Both the position numbers and the translations under genes were made by a program. A DNA stretch of 64,000 nucleotides from Terebella lapidaria (taxonomy: Eukaryota > Annelida > Polychaeta > Terebellida > Terebellidae): the NCBI GenBank assembly GCA_949152475.1, contig OX424555.1, forward strand, positions 13,162,868 through 13,226,867, written 5' to 3'. How positions within the stretch are numbered: position 1 is the first letter of the stretch; each line of letters begins with the position of its first letter. Below, piece by piece: positions 1 through 10,720 of this stretch. The notes beneath the pieces are model-generated. The model was not told the DNA's origin. It did not search any database and saw only the letters and a program-made list of their open reading frames with translations.

Positions 1-2632
1 CTTTGTTTCTATTGCAAAATGTTGTACTTTATGTTTGTTATTGGCATCTTCAAAATCTACTGTATTTGTGGTAATAGATTGATACCTACATTCATACCAC
101 TGAGTCGGTATCACTGCTGGCGGACGTTAAATCTGTCCCCGAGGATACCATCAACTCAGTAGCCTTCTGGCTATTGATTAGGTACTTATGTACTTGTCAT
201 ATATCTGTTCCATGGGGTTTGTTTCGGATTTCTTAAATATTTTCATAGGTTGTTGGGCAGTTGTATACTAATTCCATCAGGTGTACAGTAGAAACAACTA
301 CATTTAACACACTGTCTGCCCCTGATGACGCCAGTGTGTCTTTGGATAAACTATTTGGTCGGGCTTTGTTTCTATTGCAAAATGTTGTACTTTATGTTTG
401 TTATTGGCATCTTCAAAATCTACTGTATTTGTGGTAATAGATTGATACCTACATTCATACCACTGAGTCGGTATCACTGCTGGCGGACGTTAAATCTGTC
501 CCCGAGGATACCATCAACTCAGTAGCCTTCTGGCTATTGATTAGGTACTTATGTACTTGTCATATATCTGTTCCATGGGGTTTGTTTCGGATTTCTTAAA
601 TATTTTCATGGGTTGTTGGGCAGTTGTATACTAATTCCATCAGGTGTACAGTAGAAACAACTACATTTAACACACTGTCTGCCCCTGATGACGCCAGTGT
701 GTCTTTGGATAAACTATTTGGTCGGGCTTTGTTTCTATTGCAAAATGTTGTACTTTATGTTTGTTATTGGCATCTTCAAAATCTACTGTATTTGTGGTAA
801 TAGATTGATACCTACATTCATACCACTGAGTCGGTATCACTGCTGGCGGACGTTAAATCTGTCCCCGAGGATACCATCAACTCAGTAGCCTTCTGGCTAT
901 TGATTAGGTACTTATGTACTTGTCATATATCTGTTCCATGGGGTTTGTTTCGGATTTCTTAAATATTTTCATAGGTTGTTGGGCAGTTGTATACTAATTC
1001 CATCAGGTGTACAGTAGAAACAACTACATTTAACACACTGTCTGCCCCTGATGACGCCAGTGTGTCTTTGGATAAACTATTTGGTCGGGCTTTGTTTCTA
1101 TTGCAAAATGTTGTACTTTATGTTTGTTATTGGCATCTTCAAAATCTACTGTATTTGTGGTAATAGATTGATACCTACATTCATACCACTGAGTCGGTAT
1201 CACTGCTGGCGGACGTTAAATCTGTCCCCGAGGATACCATCAACTCAGTAGCCTTCTGGCTATTGATTAGGTACTTATGTACTTGTCATATATCTGTTCC
1301 ATGGGGTTTGTTTCGGATTTCTTAAATATTTTCATAGGTTGTTGGGCAGTTGTATACTAATTCCATCAGGTGTACAGTAGAAACAACTACATTTAACACA
1401 CTGTCTGCCCCTGATGACGCCAGTGTGTCTTTGGATAAACTATTTGGTCGGGCTTTGTTTCTATTGCAAAATGTTGTACTTTATGTTTGTTATTGGCATC
1501 TTCAAAATCTACTGTATTTGTGGTAATAGATTGATACCTACATTCATACCACTGAGTCGGTATCACTGCTGGCGGACGTTAAATCTGTCCCCGAGGATAC
1601 CATCAACTCAGTAGCCTTCTGGCTATTGATTAGGTACTTATGTACTTGTCATATATCTGTTCCATGGGGTTTGTTTCGGATTTCTTAAATATTTTCATAG
1701 GTTGTTGGGCAGTTGTATACTAATTCCATCAGGTGTACAGTAGAAACAACTACATTTAACACACTGTCTGCCCCTGATGACGCCAGTGTGTCTTTGGATA
1801 AACTATTTGGTCGGGCTTTGTTTCTATTGCAAAATGTTGTACTTTATGTTTGTTATTGGCATCTTCAAAATCTACTGTATTTGTGGTAATAGATTGATAC
1901 CTACATTCATACCACTGAGTCGGTATCACTGCTGGCGGACGTTAAATCTGTCCCCGAGGATACCATCAACTCAGTAGCCTTCTGGCTATTGATTAGGTAC
2001 TTATGTACTTGTCATATATTTGTTCCATGGGGTTTGTTTCGGATTTCTTAAATATTTTCATAGGTTGTTGGGCAGTTGTATACTAATTCCATCAGGTGTA
2101 CAGTAGAAACAACTACATTTAACACACTGTCTGCCCCTGATGACGCCAGTGTGTCTTTGGATAAACTATTTGGTCGGGCTTTGTTTCTATTGCAAAATGT
2201 TGTACTTTATGTTTGTTATTGGCATCTTCAAAATCTACTGTATTTGTGGTAATAGATTGATACCTACATTCATACCACTGAGTCGGTATCACTGCTGGCG
2301 GACGTTAAATCTGTCCCCGAGGATACCATCAACTCAGTAGCCTTCTGGCTATTGATTAGGTACTTATGTACTTGTCATATATCTGTTCCATGGGGTTTGT
2401 TTCGGATTTCTTAAATATTTTCATAGGTTGTTGGGCAGTTGTATACTAATTCCATCAGGTGTACAGTAGAAACAACTACATTTAACACACTGTCTGCCCC
2501 TGATGACGCCAGTGTGTCTTTGGATAAACTATTTGGTCGGGCTTTGTTTCTATTGCAAAATGTTGTACTTTATGTTTGTTATTGGCATCTTCAAAATCTA
2601 CTGTATTTGTGGTAATAGATTGATACCTACAT
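1..2632 (+). repeat. Tandem array of a 363-bp unit, seven full copies plus a partial
   Basis: The same sequence restarts at 1, 364, 727, 1090, 1453, 1816, 2179 and 2542, an exact 363-bp period. The last copy stops after 91 bp at 2632. Copies differ only by scattered single bases, for example near 609 and near 2018. Each unit carries a small open frame of 66 codons beginning MTPVCLW; it recurs only because the DNA recurs, and I do not regard it as a gene. Near-identity means recent amplification or homogenisation. Diverged single copies occur elsewhere in the window on both strands (9058-9400, 15925-16165, 43776-44110), so the array is a local expansion of a dispersed element. The left edge lies outside the window. 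Confidence 0.97.
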
Positions 2633-5599
2633 CCTCTCCCGCACATCAAAGACACCTTCGATTCCCTGGCCGGATCGCACTACTTCTGTGCTCTGGATCT
2701 GGCCTCCGGGTATTGGCAGGTCGAGATGTAGGAGAGTGATAGGGCGAAGACTGCCTTCGTTACTAAGAACGGGCTCTACCAATTTAAGGTAATGCCGTTC
2801 GGGCTCTGTAACGCTCCAGCGACGTTCGAGATGGAGATGGTACTTAAAGGGTTCCTCTGGGAGCGATGTATGGTCTACATCGACGATGTCGTCGTGTATG
2901 GCCGGTCGTTCGAGGAAACCCTCACCAACCTCCAGATGGTACTCCATCGCATCCGCGGAGCAGGGCTCAAATTGAAGCCAAGTAAATGCGAACTTTTCGC
3001 GCAGGAGATCCTGTACTTGGGCTTCATGGTAACGGGCACCGGAGTTAGGCCAGATCCTAAAAAGCTAGAGGCCATCAAGAACTGGCCTCGGCCTTGCAAC
3101 GTGGCGGACGTGAGGTCCTTTTTGGGCTTCGCGAGTTACCACCGCCGGTTCGTGCGAGGCTTTGCGGAGGTTGCGCGCCCCCTTACTATCCTTACGGAAA
3201 AGGGCGCCGACTTCATCTGGTCTGAAGAGCAGGTAACTGCCTTCGCGGAACTCCGGAGGGCTTTGGCAGATGCGCCGGTGCTGCGGCACCCTCGTCCGGA
3301 TTGCGAGTTCATCCTGGACACTGACGCGAGTAACTTTGCACTCGGCGGTGTCCTCTCGCAGATCGTGGACGGGCAGGAGCGGGTAGTAGCTTATGCGAGT
3401 GTGGCTCTCAGCCGCTCTCAAATGAACTACTGTACCATGCACCGCGAGTTGCTCGCGGTTGTTACTATGACCAAGCGCTTCCGGCACTATCTGTTGGGAC
3501 GCCATTTCCGCTTGCGGACCGACCACGGTTCGCTGAGATGGCTCCTCAACTATAGTGAGGCCGACGGCTTGGTGGCCCGGTGGCTCGTCAAACTCCAAGA
3601 GTATGACATGAAAATTGAGCACCGCGCCGGTAAGTTGCACGGCAACGCGGACGGCTTGTCCCGTTGTCATAAGTGCAAGAATCCTGGCTGTGCAGGGATG
3701 GCTCCATTCCAGCACGCCGCGGATTCTTCCTCAGACTCGGAAGTGGACCTTCCCGGGAGACCGCAGGCCGCCGCCCCCTCTAACAACACGGCGGCCGGAG
3801 CAGCAGGAGTTCACTCCCGCGCGAGGACCCGCCGTTACCGGCGTTGGCGTCCCGCGTTTGAAGCGGAGGTGCGGCTCAGCTCCAGCGAGTCTTCCTCAAG
3901 TCCGGCGGTGTACTCCTCGTGGGTACCCTCGTCCACGGACGAGTCTGAGTATGAGCGGTCCTTACCCCCTGTGGTGATGGCCGCTGCGGCGCAGTCGGAC
4001 GCGTCGGATGAGGGGCCTAATTACCTAGGTGGCTACTCTCCGGCGCAGCTGGCTGTGAAGCAGAGAGCTGACAGTGCTCTGGCACCGGTAATCCAAGCCC
4101 TTGAGGCCGGCCAGAAACCCTCTAAGGATGAGCGGAAAACCTACAGGGAGGAGACCCAGTCTCTCATCTCCCAGTGGGAAAGGCTCTCCTTGAGGGATGG
4201 CCTCTTGTACCGGCGCTATGAGCCACCGACTCCACTGCCTCCTATATGGCAGTTGGTGCTTCCGGCGGAGCTGCGGAAAGAAGTACTCCACCAGTTGCAT
4301 GACCTCCGGGTGACCGGTCACTTGGGAATCCGGAGGACCGTCCATAGGCTACAACAGCGCTTTCATTGGCCTGGTAGCAGTTTGGACGTGCAACGGTGGT
4401 GCGCAGCCTGCCCACGGTGTCAAGCTCGGAAAGGAGTTCCGGCTCCTGGCCGCCACCCCTTAACCACGGTTAAGGCTGGCGCGCCGTTTGATCGGATAGC
4501 TTTGGATATACTGGATACCCATCGGGTCACCCCGCGTGGTTTCCGGTACATCCTGGTGATTTCCGACTATTTCACCAAATATACCGACGCGTACCCGCTG
4601 CGCCGCCAGACTGCGGACGAGGTAGCTCGGTTGCTGGTAAATAGATGGGTGGTGTACCATGGCGTACCTAAGCAGGTACACTCGGATCAGGGCACGCAAT
4701 TTGAAAGCAACCTGTTCCGGGGCCTAGCACAGATGCTGGGCAGTACCAAGGTCCGGACCACCCCTTACAGGCCCCAGTCTGATGGCCAGGTCGAACACTT
4801 CAATCGATCGGTCCTCAATATGCTGGCGGCCTTTGTGAATGACCGTGCGAATGATTGGGATGACCACCTCCCGTACGTCTTAATGGCGTACCGGTCGTCG
4901 GTCCACTCCTCGACCGGAGTTACGCCGCACGCGATGTTGTACGGCCGGGAGCTAAATCTGCCCGTGGATATCATGTATCCAACTGCGGCAGAGACCGGCG
5001 CGGTACCTCAGTGCGGTCCGGAGTACATGGAGTGGGTTCGCCGTGCCCTGGCGAACGCTCATGATTTCGCGCGGGCGCGCCTTGACAAGTCCGCTATCCG
5101 GCAGAAACGAGCCTATGATGCCCATGCTAAGGCTAGGCCCGCTTTCGCGGAAGGCGACAAGGTGCGCTACTATTACCCACCGCTTAAGCAAGGTAACAAG
5201 TTTGCTAAGCCGTGGATAGGGCCGTTTACAGTGCTTAAGAGGGTTACGGACGTGGACTACCGGATCCGGAGGGACTCCGACCCGGACAGGGTTCTGGTGA
5301 TTCACATAGATAACCTGAAGAAGTACGAAGGCCCGCTGGTCATGGATCCGCTAATTCAAGATGCGGAACCGGCTGATGCTCCCGTATGGGATCCGTCCGG
5401 TCAGCATCCGCGGACTCCGGACGAGCGTGTACGCCGTATGGTGGGTCTTCCGGACCTCTCTGACCCGTCGGATGACGGTCCGGACGACTTTGAACCAGAT
5501 CTCGGCGATCCGCAGGTACCCCCGCTCCCTCCACCACCTGCGGATGACGGGCGGCCACGCCGTAAACCTCGTGCGCCGTCCCGGTATGGGTGGGATTAA
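2633..5599 (+). pseudogene. pol: Truncated pol of element A (RT, RNase H, integrase)
   Basis: Retrotransposon polyprotein lacking its N-terminus. The frame opens at 2633 (PLPHIKDT, the RT palm) and meets an in-frame TAG at 2729-2731. From the Met codon at 2792 it is open for 935 codons. In that numbering: RT active site YIDD at 29-32; RNase H with DTDAS at 176-180; integrase zinc domain with H503, H510, C540 and C543; integrase catalytic D572, D632 and E668, an exact D,D-35-E spacing; and a C-terminal SH3-like region (about 765-840) followed by a Pro/Asp-rich tail. No chromodomain was recognised. Between RNase H and integrase lies a Ser-rich linker (about 310-410). Protease, the first RT blocks and gag are missing, so it cannot supply a full set of functions. 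The intact remainder suggests a fairly recent loss. It closely resembles the pol of element B at 29268-33842. Confidence 0.93.
2729..2731 (+). other. In-frame TAG stop in element A pol
   Basis: The pol reading is continuous across this point (GYWQVEM before, ESDRAKTAF after, where element B has GYWQVEVDPSDRPKTAF), so a stop codon interrupts an otherwise intact frame. Confidence 0.9.
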
Positions 5600-7910
5600 C
5601 GTTCCGCCCATGCGGATGCGTCTGCGGTATCCATCTATCACACCAGGGATGGATTTTAGGTCGTTCCGTGAGGATCCGCACGACTTTCCTCCGTGAGTGG
5701 TCACTTTGTGGCTATCTCCGGAGTTGAGGGTCCGCGGATATCTTTGCGTCGTAACGTCGCCGCTCCGCATCCGCCCTCCTGTAGTTTCTAGCGCCAGGGA
5801 CGTGCGGATGGCACATTGTGGACGGCTGTCCGGCGTAATCCGCCACACGGTTACGCTGGCCGGACGAATTTTGTGATTCGGCCGGACGCCCCTGGTCCCG
5901 GAACAACCTCTTATGTGGCCAGACTGAGGTTGGGATTTACGTCCGCTACGGGAGAAGCGCCTTCCCACGGATTTGGGAACTGGCTATTGGACGCGGGGAT
6001 AGCATCCGGATGTGAGGACTGATGTCCGCGGTTCGTCCGCGTGACTCGTCCGGCGTCCGGACGCTTTAAGATGACGCACTTCGGTGTAGTTATCCCCCGT
6101 GCGCCACTACTGTAATTGCGGTTATAGTAGTTTAAGGTTTCTACGGCAGGAAACCGTTTACCATTATTTATAATGGACCGGCTGTTAAGTCCGCGCGTGC
6201 GGACCAGCCGCGGCAGTGGGGGACGCTCATTTTCGTCCGGATCGCACCTTATAATACGCGGTCCGGCCGGGATGTCGTATTGTACATGCGCAGCATGCTT
6301 TGTGGCTTTTAATCCCTATCATTGTCATTGGATAAGGTCAATATGCCAAATTTATGGTGGGCGTTCGTTCTGGACTCCGTCCGCGGGCAGTTCCGGACGT
6401 CCGCCGGCTATTGATTTCATCATGTTAGGGATCCTCTAGATTGGGCGCCGGCATGACGGGCACGTTCCCCCTAGCCATAGGGGCTACGGACCATGCCGGC
6501 TCCGCGTCTAATCTATTGGTTCCGCGCTCCGGTAGTCGTTTGGATTGGCTCTGGGTTGGACCGGACACCGCTCCGCGGTCGGGCTGTACGTTGGGGTTGC
6601 TAGTGGGCGGGTCGCTACCGCCCATAGGGCGCCCAATTGTCTGTCCGGACGTCATGGGTATGTCCGATCGCCCTGTAAGCGTACCAGCGGCTATGGGGAG
6701 TGATTTTGTTTATTTTCCATCTCACCTTATTATTTAGTGAGTGGATTATATAAGCCACAAGTGTGCGGCATGTCTCTGGAGAATTCTGTTCTTGCTCGAT
6801 TAATGACACAATTGAGACAAGTATGTGAAATTTCCTTTCCGGTGCAATAGAGAGTAAGAAATCGGGAGATTTCCGCTCTCGAAAGAGGGGTGTAAGGAAT
6901 TGCGTTAATTTTGACAGTGACGGATTGATGTGCATATCCGAAAAGACTGGAGAATGGCAATTTATTGTTGTTTTCGTCTGACATAATCGTAACAACCACA
7001 AGTTAGTGGTTACTGTCAATTTTAAGCCCAATTTCCACCTTGCTGTGTGATTAATTTTACGTCATTGACCGCCGGTGCGGACGCTAAAGCGAATGACTAA
7101 TCTTAGTTACAATATATATTTGCGAGGTCCCCCGGGATAGAAATACATTTTCTACCCGTATACATGGAGTGTGAGGAGTCACCGGAGGGAAATGATTGTT
7201 TCCGCATGAGTTTATAGTGTTTGAATTTTGGTTCGAGCAATGTGTCATTTTGACCGGGGACAGAAGTTTTCAGTGACTCCGCGTGCGCTGCTACGCGTGT
7301 AGAATAGCTGTCAACATTTGTTGCATGTATATTTATACAACAATGTCGAACCCGGATTATTTATTTAATCTCCAGATGTGTAGCGCATTTGTAATGTGCC
7401 ATTCGTGTTTCGTCCGCTGCTGCAGCGCTGGGTCCTAACGGATCCGCGTGGCCGGTGTTCGAGATGCGAGTGTTTTTGCCGGTGGTGAATTCCCCGGGCG
7501 AGCCGTGTTAGGGATGTGCTGATGGACGGGTGTCCGCATTCGTTTGTGGATGTCCGCCTGTCTGCGCGTCTCTACACTGGCCTGCCCGGGTAGTAGTACG
7601 CCGATACCGGCAGTCAGTGCGGCTTGCCGCATTGGCTATTGTAGCTGTCTGCGACAGCTGTCCGCAGGTGTATGTATGTCTGTCAGGCATATGTATGTCC
7701 GTGCGGACGAGCCGGAGCCGCTTCCGCGGCCCCGCCCTGCCTCAGATCCGTCCTGCGGGTCTGAGGTGCCGGTCGGTAGGGCGGCCGGCAACCCCTTTTT
7801 AGAGGTACTACCACTTTTGATCACTCGGTGTGTCGTTTTACAAAATTTCTAAATTTAAAGTCTAACCTTAAAAATATTCCAAAGACTCGGCACACCGTCC
7901 TTTTATAACG

Positions 7911-7930
7911 GATGACCTTCCAAGGTCATC
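7911..7930 (+). other. Perfect 9-bp hairpin in element A 3' region
   Basis: GATGACCTT, two C, AAGGTCATC: a perfect inverted repeat. Function unknown. Confidence 0.75.
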
Positions 7931-8188
7931 ACACGGTTTTGGACCACCTCGGTCAAAATTTTAGCTTGTTTATGAGGGTTTATTCAAAATTGCAGAGCGT
8001 GTTATAGTTTACTCCGTAAGTCCAGGGGTTGTTCCCCATTCTTCCAAAAGGGACTCTTAAAGTCCTAGTCTGTTGCGCCGTGACTTCTGGGTACCGTTCA
8101 CCTTGCTTCCTTCGGTCCGCCATGCGATGCTTCCGTCGTGTTTCGGGAGTTTTGGGCGTGGGCGGAGCATGTTGGGGACCAACATTGT

Positions 8189-8200
8189 AAGAAGGGGGTA
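8189..8200 (+). other. Polypurine tract of element A
   Basis: AAGAAGGGGGTA, almost all purine, sits two bases upstream of the TGTGGCG start of the 3' LTR, where plus-strand DNA synthesis is primed in LTR retroelements. Confidence 0.75.
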
Positions 8201-8390
8201 ATGTGGCGATTTTGCCCTAGGTTCACGGCAGGTGACTGTGTAAACACATAACTCATTTATACGTCCTTTTCTGTCTTGGCCTACTCGGTTCGAGTGTGCG
8301 TTGCTTGGCGACGCTCGTGATTGTGTACACTCCAGTAAACTATAACAATGGTTTGTATACGCTGCGCGTGCTGACTCGGCTTTCTGGTGT

Positions 8391-8400
8391 ATTATATATA
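8391..8400 (+). promoter_or_regulatory. TATA-like box in element A LTR
   Basis: ATTATATATA about 190 bp into the LTR, followed by a GC-rich leader. Position and sequence fit the RNA polymerase II core promoter of an LTR. This is an inference without expression data. Confidence 0.5.
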
Positions 8401-8837
8401 CACTGGGAAACGCTCGATCGAGGAGTCTGTCCGAGAGAGAGCGGAGAGGCAGCACGCAGAGCGCGCCATGTGCTTTGCGTCCCTGTCTTTCGAGTAGAGG
8501 CCCGTGGGGGCCCTAGGGACAGATTCCATTGGGGGGCCCGGTCTGGGGGAGACGAGCTGCTGACTCGGGGGCGCAAGCCCTGTGGATCGCCAGTTCTCCC
8601 CTTTCCCGGGACGAGGTGACGGAGGCTCTGGCAGACCGTCGGGCTGGTGCAGAGTTCTATCTCTGTGACAGTGCCTTCGGCGAGACCGGCCAGCAACATG
8701 CCCACGTGTACGTGCTCCGTGGAGCCGCTCCATGGCTCCTCGGACTCCACACACGGCTACATTACCATAACGAATGTATAATGTGCATGTTGTAGATAAG
8801 ATGATGATGATGATATGTGTTATGTTGTGATGTATGA

Positions 8838-8995
8838 CGGCCGGACCCGTTCCGGATATGCGGAGCCCGTTCCGGATGTGCGGAGTCCCGTTCCGGATGT
8901 GCGGGACTCGTTCCGGAACCCGTTCCGGATGTGCGGGACCCGCTCCGGGTGTGCGGAACCCGCTCCGCATGTTCTGGATCCGATCCGGAGGTGCT
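8838..8995 (+). repeat. Imperfect minisatellite of about 20-24 bp inside element A LTR
   Basis: About seven degenerate units built on CCGTTCCGGATGTGCGGA, with CCGCTCCGG variants and variable spacing. They lie in the R/U5 portion of the LTR. Such internal repeats may vary in copy number between copies of the family. Confidence 0.8.
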
Positions 8996-9057
8996 GTTAC
9001 CTGGTTGTAGTTGTTACCGTAGAGAGCGGCGCCCTGTAGTGGGCGCCGAACTTTACA

Positions 9058-9400
9058 AATGGATACCTACATCCATACTACTTGGTTAAATCGAGGGTAC
9101 TATAAATACCATTAACCCTTTGGCTGGTATTTGGTACCTATGTACTTGTCAATGTATCTATTCCACGGGGTGTGTTTCGGATTTCTAAATTAGTTTCATA
9201 GGTACTTTGGCAGTTGTATGCGAATTCAAGTGTCAGATGTACGGTAGAAACAATTACATTTTATACACTGTCTGCCCCTGATGACACCAGTGTGTCTCTG
9301 GATGACCTAATTGGTCGGGCTTTGTCTCTATTGCAAAACGTTTGCTAAAGACATCATCCAAATCTAGTTTTATTCTTGGTAATCGATTGATACTTACATT
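9058..9400 (+). repeat. Diverged 363-bp repeat unit on the right side of element A
   Basis: One unit homologous to the array at 1-2632 with many substitutions and small indels. It opens with GATACCTACAT at 9062 and closes with TTGATACTTACAT near 9397. It contains the recognisable segments CTGTCTGCCCCTGATGAC and GGTCGGGCTTTG. Its divergence from the left-hand copies shows that the two sides of the insertion were not homogenised together. Confidence 0.88.
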
Positions 9401-10009
9401 ATAGGTCAAAGCTTGCTGAAACTTAAATATTATAAAAACAATCCAGAACGGTATTTTTTTTATCTATTGCTTTTTCAAAATCAGTAGCCATTCTCAGTTC
9501 AAAATATTTGTTTTTAATTGATGCAATCGCATAAGCGCATCCTTGAATATATATGCGCACACGCTTCTGTTGGATATAAAATTGCCTCGGAACACGATCA
9601 AGCCATTGAATTCAACTCACTTTTTTATTGTTTGGCGAATGTACATGTACCAATGAAGTACATTCCAGGCAATGATAATTTATAGGCATATACAAAAAAT
9701 TCCGTGTCCGAATTTCAGAGAAGATAAAAAAAAACAAAATTTGCATTGAGAAATGTAAGTTTTTCTATGAATTACCAACAAATATAGTTTTACATAACAA
9801 ATGCATGTAACACAGTCAGCTCTGTTCATAGTCAAATGGTGCTGAATTTATCATTTTACTGTTTTCTGCATAATGTACGTAATAAAAGAATGCATGTTTC
9901 TGATAAAAAATACGTCTATGCAACATTAGAGTATATGTATGTACTAGTAGAATACTTATGTGTAATAATACATGTTGCATGTTGAATATTTCATATAAGT
10001 ATATAATTG
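9401..10009. other. AT-rich intergenic DNA
   Basis: No coding frame, RNA gene or repeat structure recognised. Confidence 0.6.
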
Positions 10010-10183
10010 TCTCGCATAGGTAACCCGAAGGTTATTCGCGACCACGTTTTAACATCGCAGTATGTTTGCATATTAGTGCCCTTTTATGTAGCAACATCTC
10101 GCATAGGTAACCCGAAGGTTATTCTCGACCACGTTTTAACATTGCAGTATGTTTGCATATTGGTGCCCTTTTATGTAGCAATA
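10010..10183 (+). repeat. Tandem duplication, 87-bp period, two copies
   Basis: TCTCGCATAGGTAACCCGAA begins at 10010 and again at 10097, with only a few differences between copies. It forms the left edge of the first R2 repeat copy. Confidence 0.88.
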
Positions 10184-10720
10184 TGTTATCCGGTGGGTAA
10201 CGCCTATCTAATACCAGCGTCCACTGGGAGCCTACATCATTGAATGACCACTTACATAATCTCAGAGTGTGTGCTGATCTACAAGCCACAATGACATGGG
10301 ATTATTTCCGAATCATGGAAAAACGATATGTCGTGATGCACCTAAGTGGTCAGTATGTAATCCGATGACGATCTATCACAAAGACGGATGCGTATTCAAT
10401 AAGGATGTGTCCAACGCCCCAGTGTTTTTTGGCATGAGTGAAATCAGCTTTTGACGTCCAAGTAAATCAATTTGCGTCAGAACTTCAAGTCTTTGTCTAT
10501 GTGCGATCTGGGTGGTCAGAGTGTATGTAGATAACCGATCGATAAGTTTAGAGTCCATAAACTTAGTCTATAATTCATGCAGAATGTCCAATTTAATGTT
10601 TAAGTAGATGAGTATTATTTCGTGTTATCTCCCCATGGAAAGGGAATATGCAATATACATAAAGAGAAGCATAAGTATCAGAATATCGACAAAGAGATGT
10701 ACATGCATATATACAACAAG
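10075..10720 (+). repeat. Dispersed repeat R2, copy 1
   Basis: Homologous in the same orientation to 19650-20270 and 39540-40090. Shared landmarks are the segment around CATCATTGAATGRCCACTTA, the segment ending GATGCAC, and TGACGTCSAWRYAAATCAAT. Weak collinear open frames on the - strand (10376-10558, 19694-20032, 39680-39916) share short stretches of similar residues. This could mean a decayed coding past, but no protein family is recognised. Confidence 0.78.

Larger units (their letters stand above)
5600..8201 (+). other. Long non-coding 3' region of element A, TCCG-rich
   Basis: This is about 2.6 kb between the pol stop and the polypurine tract. No open frame here has recognisable protein character. 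The first kilobase (to about 6660) is GC-rich and crowded with TCCGG, GTCCGC and TCCGGA motifs. The later part (6700-8100) is more AT-rich. A perfect 9-bp stem with a 2-nt loop lies at 7911-7930 (GATGACCTT/AAGGTCATC). In element B the equivalent position carries a large third ORF; I could not find a remnant of it here. Confidence 0.7.
2633..9057 (+). mobile_element. Element A: 5'-truncated Ty3/gypsy LTR retrotransposon
   Basis: The element begins abruptly inside reverse transcriptase at the conserved PLP motif, directly after the 363-bp array. It runs through RNase H and integrase, a long non-coding 3' region, a polypurine tract and a full 3' LTR ending at 9057. The 5' LTR, primer-binding site, gag, protease and N-terminal RT are absent. 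Directly after the LTR the sequence returns to a diverged 363-bp repeat unit, so the element sits inside the array. The loss plus an in-frame stop make it non-autonomous. The sharp left edge could be a deletion, a recombination event or an assembly join. Confidence 0.9.
8202..9057 (+). mobile_element. 3' LTR of element A (856 bp)
   Basis: The LTR starts TGTGGCGATTTTGCCC after the polypurine tract and ends CGAACTTTACA just before the flanking repeat, giving TG...CA ends. A TATA-like stretch at 8391-8400 marks a probable promoter, with U3 of about 190 bp before it. A GC-rich minisatellite lies near the 3' end (8838-8995). The partner 5' LTR is missing, so identity cannot be measured and no target-site duplication can be confirmed. 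The boundaries rest on the PPT, the TG/CA ends and the return to the 363-bp repeat. Confidence 0.78.

Noticed and set aside
1-2632. CRISPR array
   Set aside because: The whole 363-bp unit is repeated without unique spacers, in eukaryotic DNA.
325-2739. Repeated 66-codon frames (MTPVCLW...) in the array as a family of small genes
   Set aside because: They recur only because the 363-bp DNA unit recurs; diverged single copies elsewhere do not preserve the frame, and composition is AT-driven.
3065-3715. Antisense frame of 216 codons opposite pol of element A
   Set aside because: Shadow of the RT-RNase H coding frame; no protein character of its own.
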